Assembly: GCA_024508725.1 (NCBI GenBank)
Contig: JANINS010000004.1
Location: 700,163 to 764,162, forward strand
Origin: Chitinophagaceae bacterium
Lineage (GTDB): Bacteria; Bacteroidota; Bacteroidia; Chitinophagales; Chitinophagaceae
DNA length: 64,000 nucleotides
Reading direction: 5' to 3'
A model generated the notes under the pieces. It was not told the origin of the DNA. It ran no database searches and saw only the letters and a program-made list of their open reading frames with translations. Below are positions 28,165 through 36,576 of the stretch, piece by piece. A program made the translations under genes and the position numbers. The number at the start of each line of letters is the position of its first letter. The stretch's first letter is position 1.

Positions 28165-29580
28165 TTACTTTCCCTTTCCTGTAAATATGATCCTTAAAGT
28201 GTGCAGCATGATCTTGAAATCGAGCAGGAGAGAAGCATTCTCAATGTAGATGAGATCGTATTTCATTCTTTCGATCATTTCTTCTACGCTGGAGGCATAA
28301 CCAAATTTCACCATTCCCCACGAGGTTAGTCCGGGTTTTACTCTAAGCAGGTAGCGATAGTAACTTGTTTGCTGCAGGATTTTATCAATGTAAAACTTAC
28401 GTTCTGGTCGTGGGCCAACAAGGCTCATTTCGCCTTTTAAAATATTCCAGAGCTGTGGTAATTCATCTAACCTCCATTTACGCATGATCTTACCCCATGA
28501 AGTGATACGTGGATCATCATCACTCGATAATAACGGACCATTCTTTTCAGCATCAGCATACATGCTGCGGAATTTATAAATAGTGAAAGGCGTTCCTTTA
28601 TAACCGATCCTTTCCTGTTTGTAAAATATTCCACCGTTTGATGATAATGCTGTTCTGATGATCACGAAAATCAATAGGGGAGAAAGTAAGATCAAACCAG
28701 AAACACCAACGATCACATCGATCAACCGCTTGATGTTTTGCTGCCATAGCGGTAGTAAATTGCTGTTCACATCGATCAGTGTCGCACCAAAAACGTTCGC
28801 TGTTTTTACTGATCCTGTTACAATATCAAGTGTACTTGCAATAAGTTTGATATCTACATCTTTTTCGATCAGCCTGTTCACCACAGTTTCGGCTTTATCA
28901 TTTTCGGTTCTGTCAAGGGCAACGATAACATTCTTGATATGGTGTTGATCGATCACCGATTCCATATCATCGAGATTGCCAAGTTTTGGAATGAACCTTC
29001 CCAGGTTGTTCTTCTGATGAGGTTCGTCAGCATCAACAAAACCTACCGGGTTAAATCCCAGGTAAACGAAATGCTGGTTGATATCCTGGTAAACTTTTAA
29101 AGCATTTGCATTATTACCCACGAACAATGTGGCAAAGGACACAGACCCTTTTTTTAGATGCTTCTTTGATATGGTTAACAATATCATTCGACCGATCAAA
29201 ACGAGAACAAACTGTAAAATGAACAGCGTGAAAAACACATTGTAGTAATAAGTGTAAGTGCTTTTCTTGTCGTCGATAAACAGGAAGAAGAAAAGAATGA
29301 TGCTGCCGATAAGGGTGATGATCAACGTATGAGTGATCTCGTTGAGCCTCGATTTCTTGTAGAGCGACATAGAATAACTTCCCGTTAGCAGGTAAAGCAT
29401 GATCCAGCCCAGCGGCCCGAAAACGCTGCTGAATATCAGGAACGGATATGGCATGTCTAACAGCAGCTCTTCACCCAGTAAATTTTCCCGGTGCAATGAG
29501 AATAGAAACCATGCCAGCAGCGAAAGCACATAATCACTGATCACATACCAGCTAATATGTAAGTATGGGTGCTTTCTCAT
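28165..29580 (-). CDS. exopolysaccharide polyprenyl glycosylphosphotransferase (WcaJ/CpsE type)
   Basis: A 471-residue membrane enzyme that starts surface-glycan synthesis by transferring a sugar-1-phosphate to undecaprenyl phosphate. Four N-terminal hydrophobic segments (~1-135) are followed by a Rossmann-like CoA-binding-type domain (~145-270; NNANALKVYQDI, VGFVDADEP) and the catalytic domain (~275-471): KRLIDVIVGVSGLILLSPLL, FYKQERIGYKGTPFTIYKFR, RKWRLDELPQLWNILKGEMS, LVGPRPERKFY and VKPGLTSWGMV. These are the signature blocks of the family. It is 6 bp after the dehydrogenase gene on the same strand, so the two are probably co-transcribed. Confidence 0.94.
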   Translation of the reverse strand: MRKHPYLHISWYVISDYVLSLLAWFLFSLHRENLLGEELLLDMPYPFLIFSSVFGPLGWIMLYLLTGSYSMSLYKKSRLNEITHTLIITLIGSIILFFFLFIDDKKSTYTYYYNVFFTLFILQFVLVLIGRMILLTISKKHLKKGSVSFATLFVGNNANALKVYQDINQHFVYLGFNPVGFVDADEPHQKNNLGRFIPKLGNLDDMESVIDQHHIKNVIVALDRTENDKAETVVNRLIEKDVDIKLIASTLDIVTGSVKTANVFGATLIDVNSNLLPLWQQNIKRLIDVIVGVSGLILLSPLLIFVIIRTALSSNGGIFYKQERIGYKGTPFTIYKFRSMYADAEKNGPLLSSDDDPRITSWGKIMRKWRLDELPQLWNILKGEMSLVGPRPERKFYIDKILQQTSYYRYLLRVKPGLTSWGMVKFGYASSVEEMIERMKYDLIYIENASLLLDFKIMLHTLRIIFTGKGK

Positions 29581-29586
29581 CAGGAG

Positions 29587-30561
29587 TTATACAGCAAGGT
29601 TTGTATTGCCGATCTTATCAAGTATCTGGTGGGCTACTTCCATAGCGAGATAACCATCGATCTCGGTTACTGCAGTGGGTTTATTATTGATGATGGAATC
29701 AACAAAGCTTTCCAATTCCATTTTGATCGCATTGCCATCTTCGATCTGCGGATTGGCTACTGCAATTGTTTTTTTACCTGCAGGTGTTTCAAGATCGAAC
29801 TGGAAAGCGCCTTTATCTGCTTCACCGGCAAGTCTGATGATCTCGGTTTTTTTATCAAGGAAATCGATTCCCAGGTAAGCATCTTTCTGGAACATCCGCA
29901 TCTTTCGCATTTTCTTCATGCTGATGCGGCTGCTCGTTAAATTGGCAACACAACCATTGTTGAATTCGATACGAACGTTGGCAATATCCGGAGTTTCGGT
30001 CATCACTGCAACGCCGCTGGCTGATATCTGCTTTACATCGCTCGGTACAAGACTTAAGATGATGTCGATGTCGTGGATCATCAGATCGAGGATCACACTC
30101 ACTTCTGTTCCTCTTGGATTGAACTGAGCAAGCCTGTGCACTTCGATGAACATTGGATTCAATTGCATGTCTTTCACAGCCAGGTAAGCCGGGTTGAACC
30201 GTTCAACATGACCTACCTGCATTTTTATATTGGCTTCTCTTACCATTTCCACCAGTTTCTTTCCCTCTTCTATGGTATTGGCCAAAGGCTTTTCAACAAA
30301 AACGTGTTTCCCTTTCCTGATCGCTCTTTCGCATAATTCAAAATGAAAATTCGTTGGAGCAACAATGTCAACTGCATCGCAGCTTTCCACCAGTTTATCC
30401 GGATCGGTAAAACGCTTTAAACCATAATGTGCAGCAACTTCTTTTGCATTTGCTTCGTTCGGATCGTAAAATCCAACCAGCTTTACGCCTTCGATCTCTT
30501 TCCAGTTATTTAAATGGTATTTACCCAAATGTCCAACACCAAAAACACCCACTTTTAGCAT
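29587..30561 (-). CDS. Gfo/Idh/MocA family oxidoreductase
   Basis: A 324-residue NAD(P)-dependent sugar dehydrogenase. The N-terminal Rossmann motif is VGVFGVGHLGKYHLNNW, followed by CDAVDIVAPTNFHFELCERA and VEKPLANTIEEGKKL, the conserved E-K-P box that contacts cofactor and substrate. The C-terminal alpha/beta domain contains LDLMIHDIDIILSL. Proximity to the polyprenyl sugar transferase suggests a role in nucleotide-sugar formation (for example WlbA-like C3 oxidation), but the family has many substrates and this is inference. A TATCTTTG promoter motif lies 17 bp upstream of the start codon. Confidence 0.88.
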   Translation of the reverse strand: MLKVGVFGVGHLGKYHLNNWKEIEGVKLVGFYDPNEANAKEVAAHYGLKRFTDPDKLVESCDAVDIVAPTNFHFELCERAIRKGKHVFVEKPLANTIEEGKKLVEMVREANIKMQVGHVERFNPAYLAVKDMQLNPMFIEVHRLAQFNPRGTEVSVILDLMIHDIDIILSLVPSDVKQISASGVAVMTETPDIANVRIEFNNGCVANLTSSRISMKKMRKMRMFQKDAYLGIDFLDKKTEIIRLAGEADKGAFQFDLETPAGKKTIAVANPQIEDGNAIKMELESFVDSIINNKPTAVTEIDGYLAMEVAHQILDKIGNTNLAV

Positions 30562-30577
30562 CTATCGTCAGTTTTGC

Positions 30578-30585
30578 CAAAGATA
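30578..30585 (-). promoter_or_regulatory. candidate -7 element TATCTTTG
   Basis: On the minus strand this matches TAnnTTTG and lies 16 bp before the ATG of the Gfo/Idh/MocA gene (30561), a plausible distance for a transcription start 5-7 bp downstream. No clear TTTG is found 19-21 bp further upstream. Confidence 0.45.
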
Positions 30586-30660
30586 GCATTCCTGTAATCC
30601 ATTGGCGGCAGTAGTTAACAGGTGTGAAGAATTAGGTTGCAGGCTGTAGAGTTTCATGGC

Positions 30661-30699
30661 ATCGCCGGTTGTGTCACTCACTTGTACGTTCGGAACTTT
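30661..30699 (-). repeat. dispersed intergenic repeat, copy 3 (GAGTGACACAAC class)
   Basis: Read on the minus strand: AAGTTCCGAACGTACAAGTG, then AGTGACACAACCGGCGATGC. Copies 3 and 5 share the extra flanks AAGTTC-G and GATGCnATGAAA, so they form a subgroup. It sits in the 333-bp gap between the dehydrogenase gene and the L,D-transpeptidase gene. Besides this repeat, a promoter motif and a terminator, I see nothing in that gap. Confidence 0.65.
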
Positions 30700-30839
30700 G
30701 CGGAACGGAGAGAGGATGCTAGATACTGGTCTGTTGAAACGCCATTCATGATGACTACGAATGAAAATTCCTTAATGCTTAGGTTTTGTAATAGTGGTGC
30801 TCTTTTAATGTCAAGAAACCAGCATCTAGCATCCAGTCA

Positions 30840-30870
30840 CTAAATGAAAAAGCCTCCATAACAGAGGCTT
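30840..30870 (-). terminator. Rho-independent terminator of the L,D-transpeptidase gene
   Basis: Perfect 7-bp arms AAGCCTC/GAGGCTT (30850-30856 and 30864-30870) with a 7-base loop. On the minus strand the hairpin is followed by a T-run (GAGGCTTTTTCATTTA). It lies 24 bp past the stop of the minus-strand L,D-transpeptidase gene. Confidence 0.8.
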
Positions 30871-30894
30871 CAAGATAGCGTAGGATAAAAATTC

Positions 30895-31632
30895 TTATTT
30901 CACAGCAAGCGTTGTCTCAGACAAATAGCTCTGCTGCGGACTATAAATAAACAAACAAGATCCATTTCCAACAGCATTAATGATCTGCTCATTTACTTCC
31001 GGACTAACGGCAGGGCATCCCCAACTTCTCCCGATAAAACCTCTTGACTTAGCAAATCCCTCACTTACATAATCAGCAGCATGCATTACAATAGCTCTTT
31101 CTCTTGCTCTGCTGTTGCTTTTTTCCATGCCATCCAATCTCATTGAAAGGCCATGCTTTCCCATATATTTTTCAGCGGTAACATAAAAACCAAGGCTGCT
31201 TTGATTTGATTCAGCGACATTGGAAAAGTTCTTTGCCATCAGTTCGCCACTGTTCTTTCCATGAGCCACCATGGTATTAAACAGCAGTTGTTTAGATGCA
31301 AAATCAATCACATACAATCTCTTCTTTGTGCTTGCCTGGCTAAAATCAACGATGCTCAATTTGTTATTGCTGATCTTTCCGGCAGCAGTAAGCTTGTTGT
31401 AACCAGCAACAGCAAGATCATAGGTTTCACGGCTCAGGCCTTTCGCTTCAAGTCCTAAAGAGTCATACAGATTGTTTAGATCTGAAGTGTTTGAATCCTG
31501 CGTTAGTACCTCAGCAAAAGGAGCAGATTGCAGGCTGGCAGATATCTTTTTGGCCTTAGAAAGTTCCGGTAGAAAAAAGAAACTGATAGCTACTAATACT
31601 GCCGGAATGATTGCAAAGCGGATTTTTTTCAT
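30895..31632 (-). CDS. murein L,D-transpeptidase catalytic domain protein, exported
   Basis: A 245-residue protein with a signal peptide (MKKIRFAIIPAVLVAISFFF) and a C-terminal YkuD-like domain of the variant called murein L,D-transpeptidase catalytic domain. SKKRLYVIDFASKQLLFNTMVAHG, then MVAHGKNSG, SLGFYVTAEKYMGKHGLSMR and IVMHAADYVSEGFAKSRGFI lead to the active-site RSWGCPAVS with Cys206 as nucleophile. Such enzymes form 3-3 crosslinks in peptidoglycan or attach proteins to it. The length is usual for Bacteroidota members. It is monocistronic, with its own terminator, in the periplasmic maintenance context of this region. Confidence 0.9.
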   Translation of the reverse strand: MKKIRFAIIPAVLVAISFFFLPELSKAKKISASLQSAPFAEVLTQDSNTSDLNNLYDSLGLEAKGLSRETYDLAVAGYNKLTAAGKISNNKLSIVDFSQASTKKRLYVIDFASKQLLFNTMVAHGKNSGELMAKNFSNVAESNQSSLGFYVTAEKYMGKHGLSMRLDGMEKSNSRARERAIVMHAADYVSEGFAKSRGFIGRSWGCPAVSPEVNEQIINAVGNGSCLFIYSPQQSYLSETTLAVK

Positions 31633-31856
31633 AGGTAATGTGATCTAGATGAATAAAAACGTGGAATGTGCCTTTCTCTTACCGAAATTAGCCACAGATA
31701 TGTGAGGATAATGTAAAAGTGAGAAGCATTTTACACGTAGAACGACAGTAGTTTTTATAACATACTGAAGCCTATAAAGATCTACCGCCAAATTAATTCA
31801 CAGGCCAGTTTATGTTAGTAAAAGTTTAATAGCAGGCTTTTAACAATACTAAAGAA

Positions 31857-31885
31857 AACACCCAATGCTGCTTGCATCGGGTGTT
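31857..31885 (-). terminator. Rho-independent terminator after cysK
   Basis: Long hairpin with outer arms AACACCC/GGGTGTT and inner ATGC/GCAT (31857-31885). On the minus strand it begins 8 bp after the cysK stop and ends in TTTTCTTT. An A-run on the other side (31886-31892) gives the reverse strand a T-run too, but there is no plus-strand gene upstream. Confidence 0.8.
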
Positions 31886-31893
31886 TAAAAAAA

Positions 31894-32805
31894 CTATTCA
31901 AATAATCCCTCAATAGAAAGATATCTTTCTCCTGTGTCGTAATTATAAGTGAGTACTCTTGCACCTTTTGGAAGTTCTGCCAGTTTTTTTGCCGTTGCAG
32001 CAAGTGCAGCACCTGTTGATATGCCACCTAAAATGCCTTCTTCTCTCGCCAATCGTTTTGCAAAATTGAATGCTTCTTCCTTTCCTGCAGTGATAATTCC
32101 ATCCAAAGCACTTGTATTTAAAATGGAAGGAACGAAGCCTGCTCCCAATCCCTGTAACGGGTGAGGTGAAGGAGCACCACCGCTCAACACCGGTGAAAGT
32201 TCCGGCTCAACAGCAAATACTTTTAACGAAGGGAACTTTTCTTTTACTACTTCTGCGATAGCAGTAATATGCCCACCTGTTCCCACACCAGTGATCACAT
32301 AATCTAATCCCTCAGGAAAATCGTTAATGATCTCCTGTGCCGTTGTTTTCCTGTGTACTTCAGTATTTGCCTGGTTATCGAATTGTTGTGGTATCCATGC
32401 ATTCGGAGTAGATTGTGCAAGCTCGTTTGCTTTTTCGATCGCACCTTTCATTCCTTTTTCTCTTGGTGTAAGTACAAACTCAGCTCCATAAATGCTCATC
32501 AATCTTCTTCGTTCGATACTCATGCTTTCGGGCATCACCAATATCAGCTTATAACCTTTTACCGCTGCTACTAGTGCCAATCCAATTCCTGTGTTACCGG
32601 ATGTAGGCTCAATGATCACACTGTCTTTATTCAATATGCCTTTTGCTTCTGCATCTTCGATCATTGCCAAAGCAATTCGGTCTTTAATGCTGGCACCGGG
32701 GTTTTGCCTTTCCAGTTTGATCCAAACTTCATGATCTGGAAAAAGTTTGCTTAACCTAACATGAGGTGTGTTACCAATGATCTCTAAAATGTTGCTTGCT
32801 CTCAT
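31894..32805 (-). CDS. cysK: cysteine synthase (O-acetylserine sulfhydrylase)
   Basis: A 303-residue PLP enzyme that makes L-cysteine from O-acetylserine and sulfide. I start it at the ATG at 32805 ([18 protein letters not shown]); an in-frame extension of 39 codons runs back into cysE and is not homologous to the family. Motifs: PLP lysine in [12 protein letters not shown], substrate loop [12 protein letters not shown], phosphate-binding [10 protein letters not shown] and the C-terminal [10 protein letters not shown]. The C-terminal YLSIEGLFE corresponds to the end of CysK/CysM. It lies 11 bp downstream of cysE, forming a two-gene cysteine operon, and is followed by a strong terminator. Confidence 0.95.
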   Translation of the reverse strand: MRASNILEIIGNTPHVRLSKLFPDHEVWIKLERQNPGASIKDRIALAMIEDAEAKGILNKDSVIIEPTSGNTGIGLALVAAVKGYKLILVMPESMSIERRRLMSIYGAEFVLTPREKGMKGAIEKANELAQSTPNAWIPQQFDNQANTEVHRKTTAQEIINDFPEGLDYVITGVGTGGHITAIAEVVKEKFPSLKVFAVEPELSPVLSGGAPSPHPLQGLGAGFVPSILNTSALDGIITAGKEEAFNFAKRLAREEGILGGISTGAALAATAKKLAELPKGARVLTYNYDTGERYLSIEGLFE

Positions 32806-32816
32806 AGTTGTTGCTT

Positions 32817-33626
32817 TTATATGATGAAGTTTAACGGTTCTGCAAATGGGTTTTTGTCTTTTATCCTGATCTCGCTGGTATGATACACGATCGATTCTGA
32901 AGGAACAGATTGCGTAAGCCATACGTTACCACCAATAATACTGCCTTTGCCTACGATCGTGTTTCCACCTAAAATGGTTGCATTGGAATAGATCACTACA
33001 TCATCTTCAATAGTAGGGTGGCGTTTACTTTTGGCTAGAGCTTTATCAACATTCAAGGCTCCAAGCGTTACACCCTGGTATATTTTCACATTATTACCAA
33101 CTATTGAAGTTTCCCCTATCACAATACCTGTTCCATGATCGATAGCAAAACCATGACCAATGGCAGCTCCCGGATGAATGTCAATCCCAGTTTTACTATG
33201 AGCATATTCGCTTAATAATCTTGGTAAGATGCGAAGCTCCTGCAGCCATAACTGGTGCGATAACCGGTAAACAACAGTAGCGAAGAACCCGGGATAAGCG
33301 ATCAATACTTCGGTAATATTCTTTGCGGCAGGATCGGAGAGTAAAATGGCATTGGCATCTTCCAGCAAACTTTTGTAGATCGCAGGTAATGCAGCAAAGA
33401 ATGTTTGACTATGATCTTCTGCATCATCTAAACTGCTGAGTAGTTCAGTTAACCTTTTCGTGAGTTGCTGAACAAGCAGTTTCAATTCATCTTCACTCAC
33501 TCTCTTCTCACCAAATAAAAAATCAAATACATCATCCACCCAGGCAGTTGCTTGTTGCTTTGCTGGGAACTCCAGCAGGTTAGCGTTTCTTGTATTCGCC
33601 AGTTGTATAATGAAACTTTCTTCCAT
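32817..33626 (-). CDS. cysE: serine O-acetyltransferase
   Basis: A 269-residue enzyme acetylating L-serine with acetyl-CoA, the first step of cysteine synthesis. An alpha-helical N-terminal domain (~1-145) is followed by the left-handed beta-helix with hexapeptide repeats: [20 protein letters not shown] (catalytic His/Asp region), [20 protein letters not shown] and [28 protein letters not shown] is also typical. The N-terminal part is longer than in E. coli CysE and resembles the EpsC-like type. It precedes cysK by 11 bp in the same direction. A palindrome upstream (33645-33658) may be an operator. Confidence 0.94.
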   Translation of the reverse strand: MEESFIIQLANTRNANLLEFPAKQQATAWVDDVFDFLFGEKRVSEDELKLLVQQLTKRLTELLSSLDDAEDHSQTFFAALPAIYKSLLEDANAILLSDPAAKNITEVLIAYPGFFATVVYRLSHQLWLQELRILPRLLSEYAHSKTGIDIHPGAAIGHGFAIDHGTGIVIGETSIVGNNVKIYQGVTLGALNVDKALAKSKRHPTIEDDVVIYSNATILGGNTIVGKGSIIGGNVWLTQSVPSESIVYHTSEIRIKDKNPFAEPLNFII

Positions 33627-33644
33627 TCTGTTAAATTAGAATTG

Positions 33645-33658
33645 ATCACCTGGGTGAT
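33645..33658. promoter_or_regulatory. palindrome ATCACC-TG-GGTGAT upstream of cysE
   Basis: Perfect 6-bp arms with a 2-bp centre, 18 bp upstream of the cysE start codon, in the position expected for an operator. A link to a sulfur-responsive regulator is only a guess; no regulator gene is nearby. The rest of the 194-bp gap up to the TerC-like gene shows no other signal. Confidence 0.35.
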
Positions 33659-33820
33659 AGAATGGCCGCCATCGTTGAGTAGAACCGTTAGTAAATGTAT
33701 TTAGCAAACACCTAATAAAAATGAAATTTTCTATAGCCGGTGATTTTCTTCTAAAATCGAAAGTATCAGCAAACGATTGAAGTAAACAGTTTCCTCTGTT
33801 TATTTGCACAAATTAGTTGT

Positions 33821-34576
33821 ATGGAAGTGGTGATTGCTTTAGTAACGTTGATCTTGCTGGAAGTTGTTTTGGGACTGGATAATGTGATCTTCATTTCTAT
33901 CGTAGCAGCCAAGTTGCCAGAGCATCAGCAAAAGAAAGCACGACGTTTAGGATTGATACTTGCCATGTTCATGAGGCTGGGTTTACTCGGCATTATTTCC
34001 CTGATACTAAAACTTGAAGGAAACCTCTTTACCATTTTTGATAAGGGCTTCTCAGGAAAAGATCTTATACTAATACTGGGTGGATTATTTCTCATCTACA
34101 AAAGTGCTACAGAGATCTATCACAAAATGGAAGGAGAGGAGGGTGATACTTCTAAGAATATTAAAGCAACCAGTTTTAAAAGTGTTATTATCCAGATTCT
34201 GATCTTAGACCTCGTTTTCTCTGTTGATTCTATCATTACAGCAGTAGGTATGGTGAAGGAGCTTTGGGTAATGTATGCTGCAGTGATCGTAACGGTGGGA
34301 ATTATGTTGTTTGCATCAGAACCCATTAGCAAGTTTGTAAATAATCACCCGGCATTTAAAATGCTTGCATTGAGCTTTCTTTTACTCATCGGTGTTTCTT
34401 TGATTGCAGAAGGAATGGAATTTCACATTCCAAAAGGTTATATCTACTTCTCTATGGCTTTTGCATTATTGGTAGACGTACTTCAAATGAAGATGAAAGG
34501 TTCGAAAAGTAAACCTGTGCAAACGCATGAACATTATTTACCGGGAGAAGATAAGATTGATAAAGACGCTATTTAA
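33821..34576 (+). CDS. TerC family integral membrane protein
   Basis: A 251-residue protein with about seven hydrophobic segments. The two signature motifs with acidic residues inside membrane helices are present: EVVLGLDNVIFISIVAAKL near the N-terminus and LDLVFSVDSIITAVGMV near residue 140. TerC proteins (for example Alx, MeeF/MeeY) export manganese or other divalent cations, often to metallate exported proteins. LLLIGVSLIAEGMEFHIPKGY is the usual C-terminal helix region. The tail is charged and cytoplasmic. It appears to be transcribed alone. Metal specificity cannot be read from the sequence. Confidence 0.9.
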   Translation: MEVVIALVTLILLEVVLGLDNVIFISIVAAKLPEHQQKKARRLGLILAMFMRLGLLGIISLILKLEGNLFTIFDKGFSGKDLILILGGLFLIYKSATEIYHKMEGEEGDTSKNIKATSFKSVIIQILILDLVFSVDSIITAVGMVKELWVMYAAVIVTVGIMLFASEPISKFVNNHPAFKMLALSFLLLIGVSLIAEGMEFHIPKGYIYFSMAFALLVDVLQMKMKGSKSKPVQTHEHYLPGEDKIDKDAI

Positions 34577-34629
34577 ATGTCGTAAACAACCCTCAGATTG
34601 ACGGAGGCCACCCTTTACTAAGTCGATGT

Positions 34630-34637
34630 TACGTTTG
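34630..34637 (+). promoter_or_regulatory. candidate -7 element TACGTTTG
   Basis: Exact TAnnTTTG motif 25 bp before the ATG of the SRPBCC gene (34663), which implies a leader of roughly 18-20 nt. The same octamer stands before the beta-barrel receptor gene (44922). A -33 element is not evident. Confidence 0.45.
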
Positions 34638-34662
34638 ATCTTTGTATGATAAAAACACAGCT

Positions 34663-35109
34663 ATGTCAAACGAAGTTTCTCTGCACAGGGTTTTAAAAGC
34701 ATCACCCGAAAAAGTGTTCAGGGCTTTTACAGAAGCCAATGCCATTGCTTCATGGTTGCCTCCTTATGGTTTTTTATGCACTGTTCATGAAATGGATGTG
34801 AAAGAAGGTGGTACATTCAGAATGTCTTTTCACAACTTCACTACCGGCAACGGGCATTCGTTTGGCGGAAAATATATTGAAGTAAAGCCCAACGAGTTTT
34901 TAAAATATACAGATGCATTTGATGATCCTAATCTGCCCGGCGAAATGACGACTTCTGTATGGCTCAAAAAAGTTTCAGTAGGCACAGAGATCAAAGTTGT
35001 ACAGGAAAATATACCGGCACTCATCCCTGCAGAAATGTGTTATCTCGGCTGGCAGGAGTCTTTAGAGAAACTTGCTAAACTGGTTGAACCGAATATCCCG
35101 GATGCCTGA
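34663..35109 (+). CDS. SRPBCC / AHSA1-type domain protein
   Basis: A 148-residue single-domain protein of the START/Bet v1-like superfamily, AHSA1 type: VSLHRVLKASPEKVFRAFTEANAIASWLPP is the classic N-terminal signature, followed by VHEMDVKEGGTFRMSF and ITP-like C-terminal helix residues (GWQESLEKLAKLVE). I use the ATG at 34663 (MSNEVSLHRV), since the 7-codon upstream extension begins with TTG inside the promoter region. These domains bind small hydrophobic ligands or act as co-chaperone-like modules; the bacterial stand-alone versions mostly have no known function. It is cytoplasmic and appears monocistronic. Confidence 0.85.
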   Translation: MSNEVSLHRVLKASPEKVFRAFTEANAIASWLPPYGFLCTVHEMDVKEGGTFRMSFHNFTTGNGHSFGGKYIEVKPNEFLKYTDAFDDPNLPGEMTTSVWLKKVSVGTEIKVVQENIPALIPAEMCYLGWQESLEKLAKLVEPNIPDA

Positions 35110-35325
35110 AACGTTCATTTTATTGAATTAGTTATCCCGGTATTTATCGAAAGATGGCTTTATCATAAACAGCGATCGTACAGGTTGTTTGCATTTCAAT
35201 ACTTAAATATCTTACAACCGGCCCAGATGCTTCGACACCTTCAAACGCTGGTTGAAGATCAGCGTTAGCCAGCCTTTCCCAGGCTCAAGCCGAGCTGTTG
35301 CCGGGTGTAGTTTTTCCTTTAACAT

Positions 35326-35576
35326 CTATAGTTGACCTTTTGTAACCCATAGTTGACTTTTCGTGACCTATAGTTAATCATTCGTAACCTCCAGTTTTGC
35401 CAAATTGACTTGCGAAAACCCAGCTATAGCTCACGACAACTCAACTATAGATGGAAAAATGTCGGCTTGTCATGGAAAATGTTCAACTATAGCTTACGAC
35501 AACACAACTAGAGCCTGCACCGCTTCAACTACAGGTCACAGAAACTTAACTATAGCCGGAAAAATCCCTTCTCAAG
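35326..35576. repeat. inverted array of 21-bp repeats (about 12 units, two orientations)
   Basis: In the 552-bp gap before the duplicated helical protein gene, three to four units in one direction (35326, 35347, 35368, 35389; each starting with CTATAGTTGA or a variant and ending CGTAAC/CGTGAC) meet eight units in the opposite direction (35409, 35430, 35451, 35472, 35493, 35514, 35535, 35556; each ending CAACTATAG or a variant). Units are exactly 21 bp long with no spacers and differ from one another at many positions. Period 21 is two DNA helical turns and also seven codons. The left half has stops in every plus frame, so the array as a whole is not coding on that strand. The rest of the gap (35110-35325) shows no feature I can name. 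Confidence 0.85.
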
Positions 35577-35661
35577 GCTTGCAAAACTCAAACAGGCGTT
35601 TTATCTTACTAACCAGAACATACGAATACCTACAGTATTTTATCACCCCTAAATAAATCGT

Positions 35662-36354
35662 ATGGCACAACAACCTAAACGCCAGTACAATTTCAGCGAC
35701 GGCACGCTACGTCAATTTGCCGATCAGCTTAAGATCAATGTTACAAGAGATGCAGCAGATTTTACTCCCCGAGGTATTACTGCTACCAGCCTCACCAGCC
35801 TGCAAACCCTCATCGATGGTTTTGATGGCATCACGACCGATGAAGAATTGCTGGGTCGTGTAACAACAGCTACCGAACAGAAAGAAGCCGCAAGAGAAAC
35901 ACTCGTCAGGCAACTCCGTGCCATTCGTGGTATTGCCGATGTTGCTTACAACGGCAAAGGCATGTACAAAAGTTTTGGCTTTGAAGACATGACTAAAGCC
36001 AATGATGCTGATCTCTACCGTATGGCTGTTCGTGTACACCGTGTAGCTACAGAAGAACTTACTGTGTTAACTCCTCACGGGCTTACCACAGCAATGCTCA
36101 CTGATCTGCAGTCTGCCTGTACAGACTTTGATCAGAAGTTAGACAAACAGGTTACTGCAATGAACAATCGTGACATTGCAAAGCAGGAACGTATTGCTGC
36201 AGGCAACAACCTGTTTACCGAAGTGAGTCGCATTATTAAAATAGGTAAAGCCATTTACCAGGCTAATGATGCTGCCCGATACAATGATTATATTCTGCCT
36301 GCTGCAACGATTGGCGGTGGAGTAGAAGAGAAGCCGGAAGAACCGGCGAGTTAA
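35662..36354 (+). CDS. unrecognised helical protein with internal duplication
   Basis: I do not recognise this 230-residue cytoplasmic protein. It consists of two related ~85-residue halves: FTPRGITATSLTSLQTLIDGF (~35-55) aligns with LTPHGLTTAMLTDLQSACTDF (~137-157), and IRGIADVAYNGKGMYKSFG with VSRIIKIGKAIYQANDAAR. Each half is predicted to be mostly helical with a charged middle helix (EQKEAARETLVRQLRAI / NRDIAKQERIAAGNNLFTEV). The tail is Pro/Glu-rich. It has no signal peptide or membrane segment. The start codon lies 86 bp after the 21-bp repeat array, and a strong terminator follows the stop, so it is a single-gene unit. The role is unknown; a link to the array is only positional. Confidence 0.8.
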   Translation: MAQQPKRQYNFSDGTLRQFADQLKINVTRDAADFTPRGITATSLTSLQTLIDGFDGITTDEELLGRVTTATEQKEAARETLVRQLRAIRGIADVAYNGKGMYKSFGFEDMTKANDADLYRMAVRVHRVATEELTVLTPHGLTTAMLTDLQSACTDFDQKLDKQVTAMNNRDIAKQERIAAGNNLFTEVSRIIKIGKAIYQANDAARYNDYILPAATIGGGVEEKPEEPAS

Positions 36355-36384
36355 ATTGTTTTCTTGTTATGCATTCTTCCCCTG

Positions 36385-36411
36385 GCCCTGTCTGTTTAGA
36401 TGGGGCTTTTT
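36385..36411 (+). terminator. Rho-independent terminator after the duplicated helical gene
   Basis: Nine-base-pair stem GCCCTGTCT/AGATGGGGC (two G-T wobbles) with a GTTT loop, followed by TTTTT. It begins 31 bp after the stop codon. The remaining gap to 36577 holds only a weak -7-like TACTTTTA at 36564. Confidence 0.8.
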
Positions 36412-36576
36412 GCTTGATGAAGTTGGCAACTTTACCACAGTTATTGAAGTTTTTTAAATTCAACCAAATTCTATGGCGATGCATGTATGATCAAAGGTCG
36501 GCGTGCGGCATACTTACCTAGCCGGGTATAAAAACTTTAAGTATATCTACCCGTAAAGTTTGTTACTTTTAAAGGT

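Noticed and set aside
30637-30843. A 68-codon frame in the gap after the Gfo/Idh/MocA gene.
   Set aside because: It runs through the dispersed repeat, has no start context or recognisable content, and the L,D-transpeptidase terminator lies just behind it.
35326-35576. Possible CRISPR array.
   Set aside because: Units are contiguous with no unique spacers, the orientation changes in the middle, and no cas gene is in the window.
35405-35656. An 83-codon plus-strand open frame running through the right half of the 21-bp array, giving a seven-residue repeat (for example HDNSTID, GKCSTIA).
   Set aside because: It starts with TTG inside the array and the left half of the same array has stops in all plus frames. 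The heptad pattern follows automatically from the 21-bp period. I treat the DNA repeat as primary, but cannot fully exclude translation.
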